A stretch of 31,486 bases of DNA from Gamarada debralockiae (GCA_002803225.1 NXFV01001940.1:1-31486); one strand, 5' to 3'; positions 1 through 10,659 are shown, counted from the first letter of the stretch. Made by a program: numbers and translations. The notes: generated by a model from the sequence alone, not told the origin.

Positions 1-68
1 TTCTCCCAAACGCCACGCAGCAGACCTCCTAACTCCCCTTATACCATCGTATCCCATGCCGTAGCTCC

Positions 69-500
69 TTAATCCTGGACCTCCGGAGGCTTGCCAACGG
101 GCTGTATCATTTTCTCTACCATCTGCGCCCGAACCTTCTCCCTACACTCTCCCATACCAATAGACATATAACTCAAAAGCGGCGGATGTCCCACATAGCT
201 TGCATAGGTGTCTCGTTGGATGTTCGATGTCCACTCGAATTTCGTGGTGTCGGCGTGGCCGGTGCCTACATAACGGGCTTGGAGTTGCTCTAGTTGTTGT
301 TGTGCGCGGAGTTTGTCTGCCTGTGGTGAATGTATTATTAAGCTGTACTGAAGTAGAGGCTTTGTGCTGGGTGAGGAAGGGTATGAAGCTCTGCGCTAAT
401 CCTAACCCCAACCCGTGGGTCTACTACTTTGGAGATTTTATGGAGAGTGTAATGGACTTTTTTGACCTTTTTTTGGCAAGAGTAGGGAGGGACGTACCAT
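69..500 (-). CDS. sf3b5: SF3b complex subunit 5 (SF3b10/Ysf3-type), pre-mRNA splicing
   Basis: Small subunit of SF3b, the part of U2 snRNP that holds the branch site. The model is complement(join(69..320,498..500)), 84 residues against about 86 in animals. The first coding exon is only the ATG (498-500), followed by a GTACGT donor. The 177-nt intron ends in CACAG at 321, and the second exon opens with Ala-Asp-Lys. Residues 18-31 carry the family signature YVGTGHADTTKFEW, followed by an S-N-x-Q-R-D-x-Y run and a C-terminal EKMIQPVGKP tail. The stop is TAA at 69-71. It is transcribed divergently from the zinc-domain gene, with 263 bp between start codons. Homology was recognised by eye; the ATG-only exon is inferred from the splice consensus and the frame. 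Confidence 0.93.
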
Positions 501-763
501 ATTGTTTGTAGGAACTGTGTGTAGGAACTGTTTCTGAAAACGTTTCGCCTTGGTAGAAGATTTTATTAGAGAATTCCGAAGGTGTCGGTGCGGCGAAACA
601 ATTTGCCGTCGCTAGCGCAAGAAACTTGACGCCAATGAACTTCACATTGATTTCTCCCAGTCTTTCTTCCACCAAACAAGGCGAAGGTGAAGACAACAAC
701 GGTCGAGAGTTGCGACAATCCACTTCATGTAGAAGAGAGAGGGGTCTCCCGCACCTAGAAAAC

Positions 764-2378
764 ATGATGGAGTGAGTGTTTCCATGTTTAAGCTCCACGT
801 GATGACCACGTGATCCTTTTACTTCCCTTTCTTGCGCTGGGAAAGTTCTCCTAAAGCATCTTCAGATCGCCAATATTCTCCTTTCAAACACTTACAACAG
901 CTAACATCCACCAGGGGCATTGATTTCCAATACCGGCCCTCAAACCCGGCAACTAACCGCCCCCGATACCCTCTGACCTTCGATCAACGCCTCACCCAAG
1001 GAGACCGCTACCGCGAAGCCGCCGAAGAGCTCAACGCCAATCTCCAAAGCATCGAAGAATTCTACTCCTCCCCAATTGCCGGCGCTCATACTGGCAGCCC
1101 AGACTGCGAACGATGCACCAAGAAAAAGCGCCGCATCAGGCAAGCATTCTACGACTACTACCTCGGCCACCAGCCCGGTCGCTGGGATGAAGGTCTCAAC
1201 TTATACCGCCAGGAAATGGAAGACATGTTCAACAGACCTGATGTGTCGTTGGAAGCTATCCATGAGCGGTCCAAGGCAGAGCTAAGGGACCATTTGAGGA
1301 AGGATTTGTGCTCTGTCTTGCCGCGTGATTCGAAGGATGTAGTCGAGTATAAGATGAGGATTGATGGGTTGCTGCGGGAGGTTCCGATTGAGGAGGCACT
1401 TAGGAGGGGGTTCCAGGAGAAGATTGATGCTTTGGCACTTGTGCCTGGCTTGGATGGGCAAGTTGATTGGGATGAGGCGAGGAATGTTACGCATCCTGCT
1501 GGCTTCAATATCAGTCTGCAAGATGCTAGGACTTCTGAGCAACGCGCAGAGCTGTACATTGCGTACTATTGCACTCCGGCGTGGAGCGATACGACGCAGC
1601 AGCGTAACATGAAGACCAAGTACGGGAAGCTGTTTGAGTCGGGAATGTCTCACGATACGGTTCTCGGAATGTGGAGAAAGGAAGCGGAGGAGATCAAGGC
1701 AAGAGAGGTGGAGAGATTGAAGCAGAGATTGGGAGAGCTGCAGATGGCGCAAAGTGCGCATTTGAAGAACAAGAAGAGGAAGATGGAAAAGGATGCTAGA
1801 ATGAAGGATAAGGAGTATGTCGTTGTACCGCGCTTGGTGGAGTGCAGTCTGCGAGGGTGTGATGTTCAAATAGATGTTAGTAAGGAAGGTCCTATTGAGT
1901 GTGCGGTTTGTGACTGGTTGGCACGGAGGAGTGGAGAGAGGAGACACTTCTATTATTGTTCCGAGGATCATGTTGAGGATGATTTCGTAAGTTTCCAATT
2001 TATTTCTTAGAAAAGAGCAAATTGCTGATGGCAGACAGGACGAACACGACCGACACGAGCACGCTTGCATTATGGGAGATCACTGCTATTACTCTCCGAT
2101 GACGGGTCCCCCGGGTGAGACGGGCGCATGTGGCATCTGCCCAGATTGCGTGGACAACGACGTCGTCAGCTTCTTTTGCTCACAGGAATGTTATACACAC
2201 AATCTTGTAAGCTTACCCGTTTCTCAACTCGGCCCGGCTTTGACAACAACGTTCTAACCTTTTGTGAAAATAGGACGCCCATCGAGACGAGGTACATTAT
2301 GGTCGAGGAATCGAAGGCACAGCCTACCGATTGGATAACTTCAGACCTGAACCGGGTCTGGAGATTATCACACAATGA
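764..2378 (+). CDS. Hypothetical protein with tandem MYND-like zinc region
   Basis: No function is recognised. The proposed model is join(764..771,915..1986,2039..2206,2274..2378), 450 residues. The frame is open well upstream of any in-frame ATG. The only start I can fit is ATG-ATG-GA at 764-771, a GTGAGT donor, a CTAAC branch site at 901-905 and a CAG acceptor at 914. The last two introns (1987-2038, 2207-2273) have GTAAG donors. Visible features are a CERC pair at residues 67-70 followed by a basic run, a charged probable coiled coil at about 255-300, and then two cysteine units. Unit one has Cys 313, 318, 332, 335 and 351 with trailing His; unit two has Cys 370, 376, 391, 394, 397, 407 and 411 with His 414 and 419. 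The spacing and the YYCS/FFCSQEC turns resemble MYND zinc fingers, which usually bind proteins. The N-terminus is the weakest part. Confidence 0.75.
796..812. promoter_or_regulatory. Paired CACGTGA E-boxes
   Basis: Two perfect CACGTG palindromes, each followed by A, start at 796 and 807. They are 11 bp apart, about one helical turn. They lie between the divergent starts of the SF3b5-like gene and the zinc-domain gene, inside the proposed first intron of the latter. CACGTG is the site for bHLH factors such as Cbf1. Binding here is inference. Confidence 0.5.
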
Positions 2379-3039
2379 GCCGACGCATCTGTGTGGAGGG
2401 AGCTGAGATTGATCTGCCATATTGCGAAGGAGTTTGGTGGGAGCTGCAGTCTGCAGCTGGAGTTTGTATGAAAAAGACAGAAAAGTACTAGTTTGGAACC
2501 TTTCCGCTTCTTTACACAGTGGCAGTGTGCAGCACATGTTTTCAGCTCGATTTAAAGGAGCTTTCGTCAATCCAAATAACTTGACTGTAAAGGCTTGCCC
2601 TGCCGCCCAAGCTCTCCACGGGTTTGACTATCATAAAGGATTCTTGATTATTCGATCATCATCATTGTATTTTTAAAATTAGTTCTCTCGAAGTAAACCA
2701 ATCGTGGGAGACACTATTGCAGTACTTCTTCAAGAGTGTGTTGCGCGTAGGAAAGGCTCCGCAGCCGAGTGCATCAGCCTGTCAGCACGATGAATCTTTT
2801 GCGACACCTTTCCTCATCTTTTTGTAGTCATTACCGATTTCGCTGTCGTTCCTTTCAGTAACCTAATTTCGTATCCAACTTTTGCCAAAGTTGAGTGATT
2901 CCAGTTGAAGATTTCCGAATTCGTCGTCAATCATCCTGTGGGTCTCACGCGAGAGCCAAGCCACTCTGGCTCTATGATAAAGATTTGCTCCGTTGGTTAC
3001 GGATCATGAAGGTAATCTAGAATCAGCGACTTGGTGGGC

Positions 3040-3081
3040 CACTGATCTGCAGTCTTATTGCACTGATCTGCGGTCTTATTG
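3040..3081. repeat. 21-bp direct tandem duplication
   Basis: Two adjacent 21-bp units, starting CACTGATCTGC and ending TCTTATTG, differ at one position (A/G at the 12th base). This looks like a recent slippage or duplication event in noncoding DNA. Confidence 0.85.
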
Positions 3082-4085
3082 CTGGATCGGTTGCTGGTGT
3101 CGAGACTGGAAGAGAGTCAGCAGCGGGCTTTGATACTCAGTGAAGATACATACAGTGCTCATTCACGTACGGCTCTTTCTTCACGCTTGCTCCATCAGCA
3201 GACCCCAACTTTGCTACTTTTCAAGGCCAGGTGTGAGTCGTGGACGGCCTTGAGCTGTGCCTTTACTTCTGCTTCGGGTTTCCAGCTTCTTGCCCCCGTT
3301 GGATCAAAGGTCGGACTACAAAGGCTTCGAACTGCTTTCTGTCCTTATTGCGGAACTGACTCAACATCCTTTCGAGATCTTCTGAGTCCGCCCCACCAAG
3401 GTGCCGATACTTCACTCCCTTGTTGCGAATAATAATCTACCGCCTTGAGAAACCTCAATTATCTTCTCACTTGCGTAGAGAGCTCGTTATCAATTTGATT
3501 CCATTGCGGCCTTCCTCGACCTTTCGACCATTCTTATCGAGTCTAGAGCTCTCGGGCTCGCGTCTGTATATCTCGTTTTCCGCTTCGTATTCTGCATGAG
3601 CCTTCCTTCAGGACAGTAGTTACTAGGCACCCATGAATAAAGGATCAAATAGAGGAGATCAGCTGAGCCTCACAGAGACGGGTCTATGAAACCTTACTTT
3701 GCAATGTCGGAATCAGAACTCCTCTCTCTCGACGGCGTGACCACTGCAGCTGAAACGATCAACTTAACCAATGATTGGGATCTCAGTTTTAAAATTCTTT
3801 TCGAGTTGCAAAACGTCGCTCAAGCATCAATCTGAAAACAGATTAGCGCGAGGCACGAACAGCCTGTTTAGGAGAGTGAGGGCAAGATGACCCTTGTGGG
3901 CGATGTGGCACACACTATGAGTCCTTCGACTACGTTGCAGAGCTCACAAATCGGATGATAATGCGAGGCAAAATCATGAATATATAGGTAATTAAGAAGG
4001 GAAGACTTGTAGGGTTATAAGAACCCTAGATATATATAAACAAAGCTAAGCCTAAGCGGTAGACCATCACCATAGCAACTGACAG

Positions 4086-4259
4086 GAGCGCGGCTGCTTT
4101 GATGGTGTTGCGAGAGGGGGGATCAGTGGGGAGAGTTTGGGGAGGTACGAGAGTGAGATGAGGGTATTTGGAGGGGCGGCTACTAGGAGGAGTTTTGGGC
4201 AGGAGAAGGTAATTTTTAGGGTGGAGGATTTCGAGGATATGGAGGAGGTTCAGGAATAA
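4086..4259 (+). pseudogene. Possible last-exon remnant, unidentified
   Basis: An open frame of 58 codons follows an in-frame TGA at 4080-4082 and a possible CTGACAG acceptor ending at 4085; it stops at TAA 4257-4259. The C-terminal half, ending FRVEDFEDMEEVQE, looks like real protein rather than random sequence. There is an internal ATG at 4158. No upstream exons in a compatible frame were found, so it may be a leftover 3' end of a lost gene or a very short gene. The family is not recognised. Confidence 0.25.
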
Positions 4260-4408
4260 TCGCCTCTCTTCCCATATTTTAGACTTTGGACCGCTGAAGG
4301 AACACGATGCATGCTAGATGTATCTCAATTCCAACAAACTCCCTGATCTTTATAAATTCAAGCAACAACCTCCCTTAAACACACACACATCCTTCCCACG
4401 AATCTAAC

Positions 4409-4918
4409 TCAACATCCCCATCCCCCAGGACTCCGTTTCAAACAATCCTGGAACCTCAAGTATCCCACCGCCATCCACCCAAAAAAGCAGATAAACCCCA
4501 CCAACACCGCCCCTCTTACACAGTAGATAAAGAATTCCGCGATGGTTATTTCTTCTTTCTTTCTCCTTTCCTTTCTCTGGTTTGGTCTCCGACCATCTCT
4601 TTCATTCACGATGGAGCCGTAGCTAGGCGGTGGGCACACCCCTCCACTAACTATTGGTGCTGAATCATCAATCGGATAGTTTGGATCATCGTGATTATGA
4701 TGATGGTGGTGGTGGTGGTGATGGTGGTGTGAATGATCGTTATGAGGGTCGGAGTGAGAGTGCTGTATATTACGTGAGCGAGGGAATGAGGGGCAATTGG
4801 AAAGAGGGAGGGGGAATACATATGAGGTGTTAGTCCATGGATCGTTGAACGTGTCTGTGAGTGAGCTATCTGTGTGGGAATGTGAGGTGGTGTCTGCTGG
4901 GGCGGAGTCGTGCGTCAT
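4409..4918 (-). CDS. Small His-tract, PPSY-motif, single-TM protein
   Basis: Single-exon model of 169 residues. The open frame extends further upstream, but the ATG at 4916-4918 has a good context (CACAACATGA) and the longer N-terminus is low-complexity. The order is a Ser/Thr/His-rich hydrophilic N-terminus, eleven consecutive His (residues 64-74), an acidic stretch, a PPPSY segment at 96-100, a strongly basic patch (about 108-122), one hydrophobic span at about 129-152 and a short tail with Cys and Gly. PPxY is the ligand class bound by WW domains of Rsp5/Nedd4 ubiquitin ligases, and such motifs beside one TM helix occur in fungal membrane adaptors. The His cluster could bind metal. Both roles are inference. 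The basic patch before the TM suggests that the N-terminus is cytosolic. Confidence 0.68.
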   Translation of the reverse strand: MTHDSAPADTTSHSHTDSSLTDTFNDPWTNTSYVFPLPLSNCPSFPRSRNIQHSHSDPHNDHSHHHHHHHHHHHNHDDPNYPIDDSAPIVSGGVCPPPSYGSIVNERDGRRPNQRKERRKKEEITIAEFFIYCVRGAVLVGFICFFGWMAVGYLRFQDCLKRSPGGWGC

Positions 4919-5951
4919 GTTGTGGTTGGTTGGAGGAGTAATGCAAAGGGGGGTGGTAGCGAGCAATTGCAGTGGGGTGATTTGTGCGAGATCTCGTAGA
5001 AAGAAGGTATGACGGAGTTGAGATGGTAGATCTGAGTTGCACTTCGTTGAATGATTTCTAGATGAGAGTTGTAGTATTTCTGTACGTAGTAAGGCGGACA
5101 GAGTGTGACGAAGTTGTAAGGCTGCAGTAGGGCTGTGTTTCTGATTTGGCTTGGCTCGGCGCTTACCGTAAAATCCTTCGACTTTGACCACTAATCTCGA
5201 GCGAAGAAATCCAATTGTTGTTATGAAGGCCCTGATACTGTGGCGCATACGACGCTGGTTCAAAATAGGCTTAAAAATTGGTTCAATTTTCCAAAATCTG
5301 TCTCTTACGAGGTTCAAACCTCATATATATAGTATATCAAACAGTTTGGCTCACAGTCGGCTTACGGACAGTTTACGGACCAATTTTACTGCTGTTACGT
5401 TCTTGCGGTCGCATTTCGTTCAGGGCGCATCGTGGTGCGCCGTGTTTTGCGGTGCACCGCGGTGTGGGTCTGAACCATTCGCCAGGTCGAGGAGAAGTTG
5501 GATCCAAGCAACCATGGGTTTAACCCGTATTCCACTGCGGTTCACCAGAACCCATGATTCACTATACGATCTTGTTACACCAATAGATATCACCGTACCT
5601 CCTAGACCTGCCAACAGACACAACATCCTTCCGGGGGCTTTGGCCCTTCTAGCATCCCTAGAAGTCAGCCCAGTGGTAGACGTCGATTGTCCGCACGTAT
5701 AAGCGTCTCCGCTTCTTCTATGGCTTCACAAACATCGATTGATGATATTACGATCGCCTCGTCTGTCGTATTGAGATGGGCTTCCCATTCCTGGCCTGGG
5801 CTGCTGTCACTAACAGTACCAGGGGAAGTATAATAGCTAGATGATAATGGCCACTGGTTAGATATAGGTCTATATATACTATATTTACCAAAAAAAGGGT
5901 GTGGTATAGATAGTGCTGTAGTCTGGTGCTTGTTTATTTTCTTAGGAGAGG
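4919..5951. other. Interval with probable transposon debris
   Basis: No intact gene. The left part is the upstream region of the minus-strand TM-protein gene. The right part (from about 5401) carries a decayed minus-strand coding-like frame and palindromic GGGTT/AACCC-type motifs, listed separately. A palindrome-like GAGGTTCAAACCTC sits at about 5311-5324. Confidence 0.5.
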
Positions 5952-5970
5952 CTATAGAATATCTCTCATT
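5401..5970 (-). pseudogene. Possible decayed DNA-transposon 3' end
   Basis: On the minus strand a 101-codon frame with no ATG runs from 5970 to a TGA at 5665-5667. Its composition is protein-like, with an acidic helix-like segment (DVCEAIEEAETLIRADNRR) near its end. A second frame continues past this stop, suggesting a frameshift. Downstream are short inverted repeats, such as CATGGGTT at 5513-5520 facing AACCCATG at 5549-5556, and other GGTT/AACC motifs. Subterminal motifs of this kind occur in fungal hAT elements. The frame overlaps the 3' end of the neighbouring oxidase gene. Without a search, family assignment is only a guess. Confidence 0.3.
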
Positions 5971-7330
5971 TCACGGATTGGAATTAGGCTTTTATGGGAA
6001 GACCCGCTACCCTCCCGGTCCCAAGCCCACTTAACTCGTAATTCTTCGTCCAGGCTGCCTTCTAGCATCTCTATAACATATTTGCCAAGTATCGGAAAGA
6101 ATTTCCAGGCATGAAATGAACCGCCAGTTGCAATAAAGAGATTCGCACAACCTGGATGGGAGGAGATAATGAAATCTTGGTTTGGTGTGATAGCATCCCT
6201 AAGAAGTATTTAGCTGCAGTGCATTATGGGGTCCATCTTAGGAAGTGCTTACCAGCAAATTCGTAAGTTTTCAAGACGAAATTTGCTGCCTTCCCTCCCA
6301 AGAATTCCTCTACATACTCTATGAAGTTCATTTTCCATTCCTTGAGATGCTTTCCACTGGTTATAGAGTGGCTCATCTGGCGGCATCGAGATGTGCAACC
6401 CTGGTGCACGTTCAACTGTATTAATGAAGCTCACATCCCTTGCGAACTTCAGTTCATTTTCTGCATTCAATGGTAAACTGGCCCCTATGTTGGATCGTGA
6501 TTAGTAAGTTCTAGAAATAGTAGATGGTGCATTCTACCTTGACTCTCTCCAGTAGCGTGCAGAAACACGGCCCCTTTCTTGAATATTTCCGCTTCTTCTG
6601 CGCTTAGTCTCGCCATGCCAGTGAATATTGCGGCGGCAGCAAGGCGACTTCCAGACTGGAGCTCTGCTCGTCTAGGGGCGCTGTCAGCGAGCAAACGAGC
6701 TGTTTGTGCCCCAGTAGCTAGGATGACTTGTTGCGCAGTCATGATCTGCCCGTCCGCAGAACGGACGCCAATGCATGATCCTCCGCTATCAAACTGAATA
6801 GAAACTATATCAGCTTCAAGCAATCTAACTCCTTCGTGAGCCGCAGCATTGATAACTGTTGTCAGGCACTTCGCTGCTTCTACCCAGCCACTACTATCAT
6901 TAACCAGGACCTCCGCTCCGTCGTCGAATTCGGCTTCCTTATATATTCCGCCACAAAGTGTTCTCACTTCTTCAGGGCTAGCTATTCGAACTTTCTCCTG
7001 TACCTCAAGAAGCTTGTAGTTATCGATAACGTTCCGCGCGAACCCTTTGTCATCCACCCAAATTAACCCACTCTCATGGTAGAATTGACAGTACATTGGA
7101 TCAGATCTCCAAAATACCATCGCTTCTAGTGCTTTCTCCATGTACAGAATGTTTGGATAATCAGCGCGAATAACTTTGCTCCAGTCCCAAGAAGCTGCAG
7201 CTTGGCATGGAAAGGCTTTGTCGACGAGATAAACAGTGGCCGTTGGGTACCTTCTAATTAGGTGAAGAGCGGTTGAAGCCCCAAAAACACCAGCGCCAAC
7301 AATAAGGTAAGATTTATTCGATGCAGACAT
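5952..7330 (-). CDS. FAD-dependent amine oxidase, fructosyl-amino-acid/sarcosine oxidase type
   Basis: The model is complement(join(5952..6198,6253..6484,6538..7330)), 423 residues, near the usual 430-440 for fungal amadoriases. Introns of 53 and 54 nt have GTAGAA and GTAAGC donors and TAG acceptors. Residues 12-17 form the N-terminal dinucleotide-binding motif GAGVFG in a beta-alpha-beta unit. A C-terminal segment (RICWDAITP at about 339-347, then the TGGSFHAWKF loop) matches the part of this DAO subfamily that carries the covalent flavin; Cys341 is the expected attachment residue. Such enzymes oxidise a secondary amine (glycated amino acid, sarcosine or similar) with O2, releasing H2O2. The substrate cannot be fixed by eye. 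There is no peroxisomal SKL end; the protein ends RDIL. It stands alone, with gene-poor DNA on both sides. Confidence 0.9.
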
Positions 7331-10300
7331 TGCGAGTTGCCTTGGTGAAGCTCAGGCTGTGAGTTTTAGGATGTTCGAAAATAAGGAAAATATTTCGGAG
7401 GTAGGTGGAATTGTAAAGTCGGCCGCTATAGGCGTTCAGAACACAACCAAACGTGAGGCTGCATAAATCGTCGCCTGCAGTTCGTCGGCCAATAGAGGTA
7501 CTCTTCTGCCTTCCCTAATAGCTTAGCTTAGCGTCATTATCCGGTTGGACTTTCGCTACTCAGGTTTCTCAATGATTTTGATGGATCAATAAGAATATGC
7601 AACTGCTGGACGGCCATTTTTCGGAACTTACAATGTGCAGAGATCAAAGATTCAAGACTGAGAGGTAGGGGAGGGCATCAGGAGGATCGATTGATAGAGG
7701 AGGTTACGGTAGTTGTATAGATGCAAACACGGGCGATTTAGAAGCCTAATGGTTGTACGATTGTCGTTGTCGGAAAAAGCCGGCTTGCTTGGATTTTTTA
7801 CTCGATTTCCCCTTGACCGAAGTCCCGTGCAAAACTCTACCCCTCACAAAAATCTCAGAAAAATCAGCCACCATTGAACTTCGACATATTCCTATTAAAC
7901 AACCACAAATACGCCTCCTTCCTCAAACTCTATCACGACCTTGCTGCACTCGAACTATCAGCTCTTTACCTATATGTTCGAATGGCGTGGAGCATGCGCC
8001 CACTCAGAAAATTCCTCCTTGAAGACACACAAAGCTAATAGTATCTTCTTGAGTGCGCATCCTATCCAGTACGGGGTAGGCCCAGGCCCTGAGCTGTTGG
8101 GTCCTTTCATTTCGAAGTCGCTTTATTTATTGTTGTCGCTGTCGTACTCGTTGTCGTTAGGCCTGAACGGGGAACAAGAGGCGTTTTGATTCTTTCATGC
8201 ATCGGAATGCGGTAGAATGGAAACAAGTCAATAGCTGGGTGTTTCATAGATAAGAGAAACTTGCTATACTCCGCAACCTTGCCCCCATGCGGCAGATTTT
8301 TGAAGTGTGATTTTCGGACTTCAGTTTTGTTGAACCGCTCCAGGATGCTAGATACTTAAGGTAGGCAGATTGCCATTTCAGGCTAGTGGGAGGTAACTTG
8401 AGATGGATCGAAGGCTTCTACTCTTTGAAAATGCGAGAGTTCGTGATAGCGCCAAGCAGCGTCCTCGGGCTTTAGCTCTTTGCCACCTAGCCTTAGTCAT
8501 ATTTGTTGTGTTAAGACAAGGTAATGAACAGGTTGTATCGGAATCTTATGGAGCCAATTTATGGTAGTTTCACAGACACTGAAGAGCTTCAAAGTTGCTC
8601 GTTCATCGAACATTTACAGTGGTGTCTGGTGCCTGAAACATGCCGAGATCTGGTACGTCAACGTCTTAAGCAAATCTCGGTTGCAATAACAGGCCAGCAA
8701 GAATCGAGGTTGGGAGCTGGAAGTCGCTGAACTTCAGTTTGATCAGGGGAAGGCTCAATCAACCAAAGGCATTTGGACTGTGATCATGTTACGTTCTAAC
8801 CTCCTTGGCGCTGGAAAGATTCCCGCAGAGATGGCGCGGCGCTCTTATGCCTTATATCATGAAGTCGTCGTCTCGGTCCATCGTAGACCGAAAAGTGGGT
8901 TGGAAATCTGCAGAGGAGAATCTGGAGTGCATCCAACTTGAAGCTCAACGATGGCGAGAACTCTACGCCAAGCTTCCTTCGAACCTCCTCACAGGGAAAG
9001 ATGGGTCTTGGAAGCTTAGGATGACTACAGTATGAATACTTCTATCAATTCGACAACGAAAAAGAAAGTGACAGCAATAATTGAAACGTCAACGGCAAAG
9101 AGTGCTTTGGCTCTTCACTTGACTACGTAGAAGTACGGGCTTACTCGTATTGCGAAAGCCATACACCAGGATTAATGTGGAAAACAAGACATGGAGGGAA
9201 TGCTGAGAAATCGAACCTCAAAGTATCTGGTTGGCCATGTTCATGCGTCGAATTTCAAGAACTCTGAGCTTCAATTTGTGCTCGTTTATGTTTGCCAATT
9301 ACAAATAGTGTTGGGCCTAAATCTGGTGCCAAAGGTGTTTTGTCTCATGCTGGTATATGATATGGATGAATTCGAAATCATCTTTCCAGCCCAAATGCAA
9401 TGTCAACCGAAGACCTGTCATTTGGGAGAAACTTGATCCTGTCCACAACCAGTCCGTCACAGCCTCCATGTATTTAACCCGAGCTGGAGTCTGGCCAGAG
9501 GGATTGGTGTAATACTGGAAACATGACTCGATCGATATTCGCCCAATTTAAGCCTCGTTCAGCATGGCCAGGAAGCTGAGCGGGATCTTGATTGGATGGA
9601 GATATAAAGTATAAGAACGAGAGACTCGAGCAAGAAGTACTCAACACGGAACAGTTTGACACGTCACGATGAGCCACCATCCTGAAATTGATGGTCATTA
9701 TTGTTGCTTGAGGTGTCCCACTAAAGATGATACAGATACTTGGAGACTTTGAGCAACTTCCTTGAATAATGCTTTATTGTTCGCAGAGCCCTAGCGGACA
9801 TGAAGAAGCACGAGCACCACAGCGACGGATTTGGAAGAGCTTGAGCAAGTCACGGTCGCGAGATTACTGGCTGCAATGAGAGCACGCAAGAGGGGATAAA
9901 CTACAGGGATAGGAAGTATGAATATTAGATTTCAATAACTTCAAGAATCCTTTGCAATACATGGAAAAACTGTAAGGGCCGTTGGTGAAGGAAGCTCATC
10001 CACATACAAACTCTGGAGGAGGGGAAAGCTCCGGAACGGAATCGAAATATTAGATTAAAAATAGACCCAAATAATTTTGCAAATGACTCTGACATCGTTA
10101 AACACCACTCAACCAAGAAGACGATGTTCAGGGTTTCGGCACGTGACTCAGCATTTGTTGAGAAGCCAAAGAATCAGATTGTTCACCTCAAGCAGTGAAA
10201 ATTTCGCAATTTATGCCCAGAATCGAGGCCTCAAGGCCTATGGCTCCCGAACGAACGCCACATCTTCTTTGGGGGCGGAGGCGGTGAAAATATATTCACT

Positions 10301-10370
10301 ATTGACTCGAACGGACGGAGAAAGAAGGCCAGGGCATATCGAATATGCAGCGGGGCAAATTCGAGCAAAA
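7331..10370. other. Gene-poor interval upstream of the oxidase and tef1
   Basis: About 3 kb with no gene I can support. Several 60-90-codon frames exist (8524-8730, 8805-9035 and 9191-9436 on plus; 9474-9698 on minus), but most lack an ATG start and none shows a family motif or joins plausibly to another. The plus frames at 8524-8730 and 8805-9035 have somewhat protein-like composition and could be degraded exons. The left end should hold the oxidase promoter. Confidence 0.45.
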
Positions 10371-10408
10371 AACCCTAAACGATTTTAATTGGCTCGCCAA
10401 CGCATTGG
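10371..10408 (+). promoter_or_regulatory. tef1 promoter elements: telobox and CCAAT boxes
   Basis: AACCCTAA at 10371-10378 matches the telobox found upstream of many fungal ribosomal and translation genes. Two reverse CCAAT boxes (ATTGG) follow at 10388-10392 and 10404-10408. The group is about 250-290 bp upstream of the tef1 ATG, consistent with strong constitutive expression. Function is inferred from motif class and position. Confidence 0.55.
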
Positions 10409-10531
10409 CGCCCAAAACCAAGCTAGCGCTAGCGCAAGCCGCTCTCCTTCAAAGACTTCTGCCCCTCCACCTTCTGAAAAATTTCGAAACCTCGTCGCAC
10501 ATACCCCGATTCAAGCAATCACCTCTGTGCA

Positions 10532-10592
10532 GTAAGTCTTCTACAACTTTAATGATTTCATCAAAGGCTTCAACACTGACATACTCCACCAG
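10532..10592 (+). other. Probable 5' UTR intron of tef1
   Basis: A GTAAGT donor at 10532, a CTGAC branch-like site shortly before the end and a CCAG acceptor at 10589-10592 define a 61-nt intron in the tef1 leader, 67 nt upstream of the ATG. It does not touch the coding frame, so support is from splice consensus only. Confidence 0.55.
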
Positions 10593-10659
10593 ATTCAACT
10601 TTCTTTCCGAAGAACAACATAAAACACTCACCAACCGTCAATAATCCAATACCGCAATC

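Larger units (their letters stand above)
2379..4408. other. Gene-poor interval
   Basis: I see no convincing gene. Open frames here (for example 3079-3432) lack an ATG and family features. The interval contains a 21-bp tandem duplication at 3040-3081, an AT-rich ATATATATAAAC tract near 4030, a short open exon-like frame at 4086-4259 and a CA-rich run near 4380 that should belong to the 3' side of the minus-strand gene ending at 4409. Confidence 0.5.

Noticed and set aside
1282..2070. 262-codon minus-strand frame
   Set aside because: Antisense to the main exon of the zinc-domain gene, leucine/serine-rich shadow composition, no family motif.
3079..3432. 117-codon plus-strand frame
   Set aside because: Begins with TTG, no motif, and overlaps the tandem repeat.
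5308..5326. GGTTCAAACC resembling a tRNA T-loop/B box
   Set aside because: Loop is one base short and no acceptor, D or anticodon arms can be formed around it.
5184..5702. 172-codon plus-strand frame
   Set aside because: No ATG at its start, no domain, and it crosses palindromic repeat debris.
7753..9436. Series of 60-90-codon plus-strand frames as a multi-exon gene
   Set aside because: Most lack an ATG; no consistent splice joins, domains or codon bias that would support a gene.
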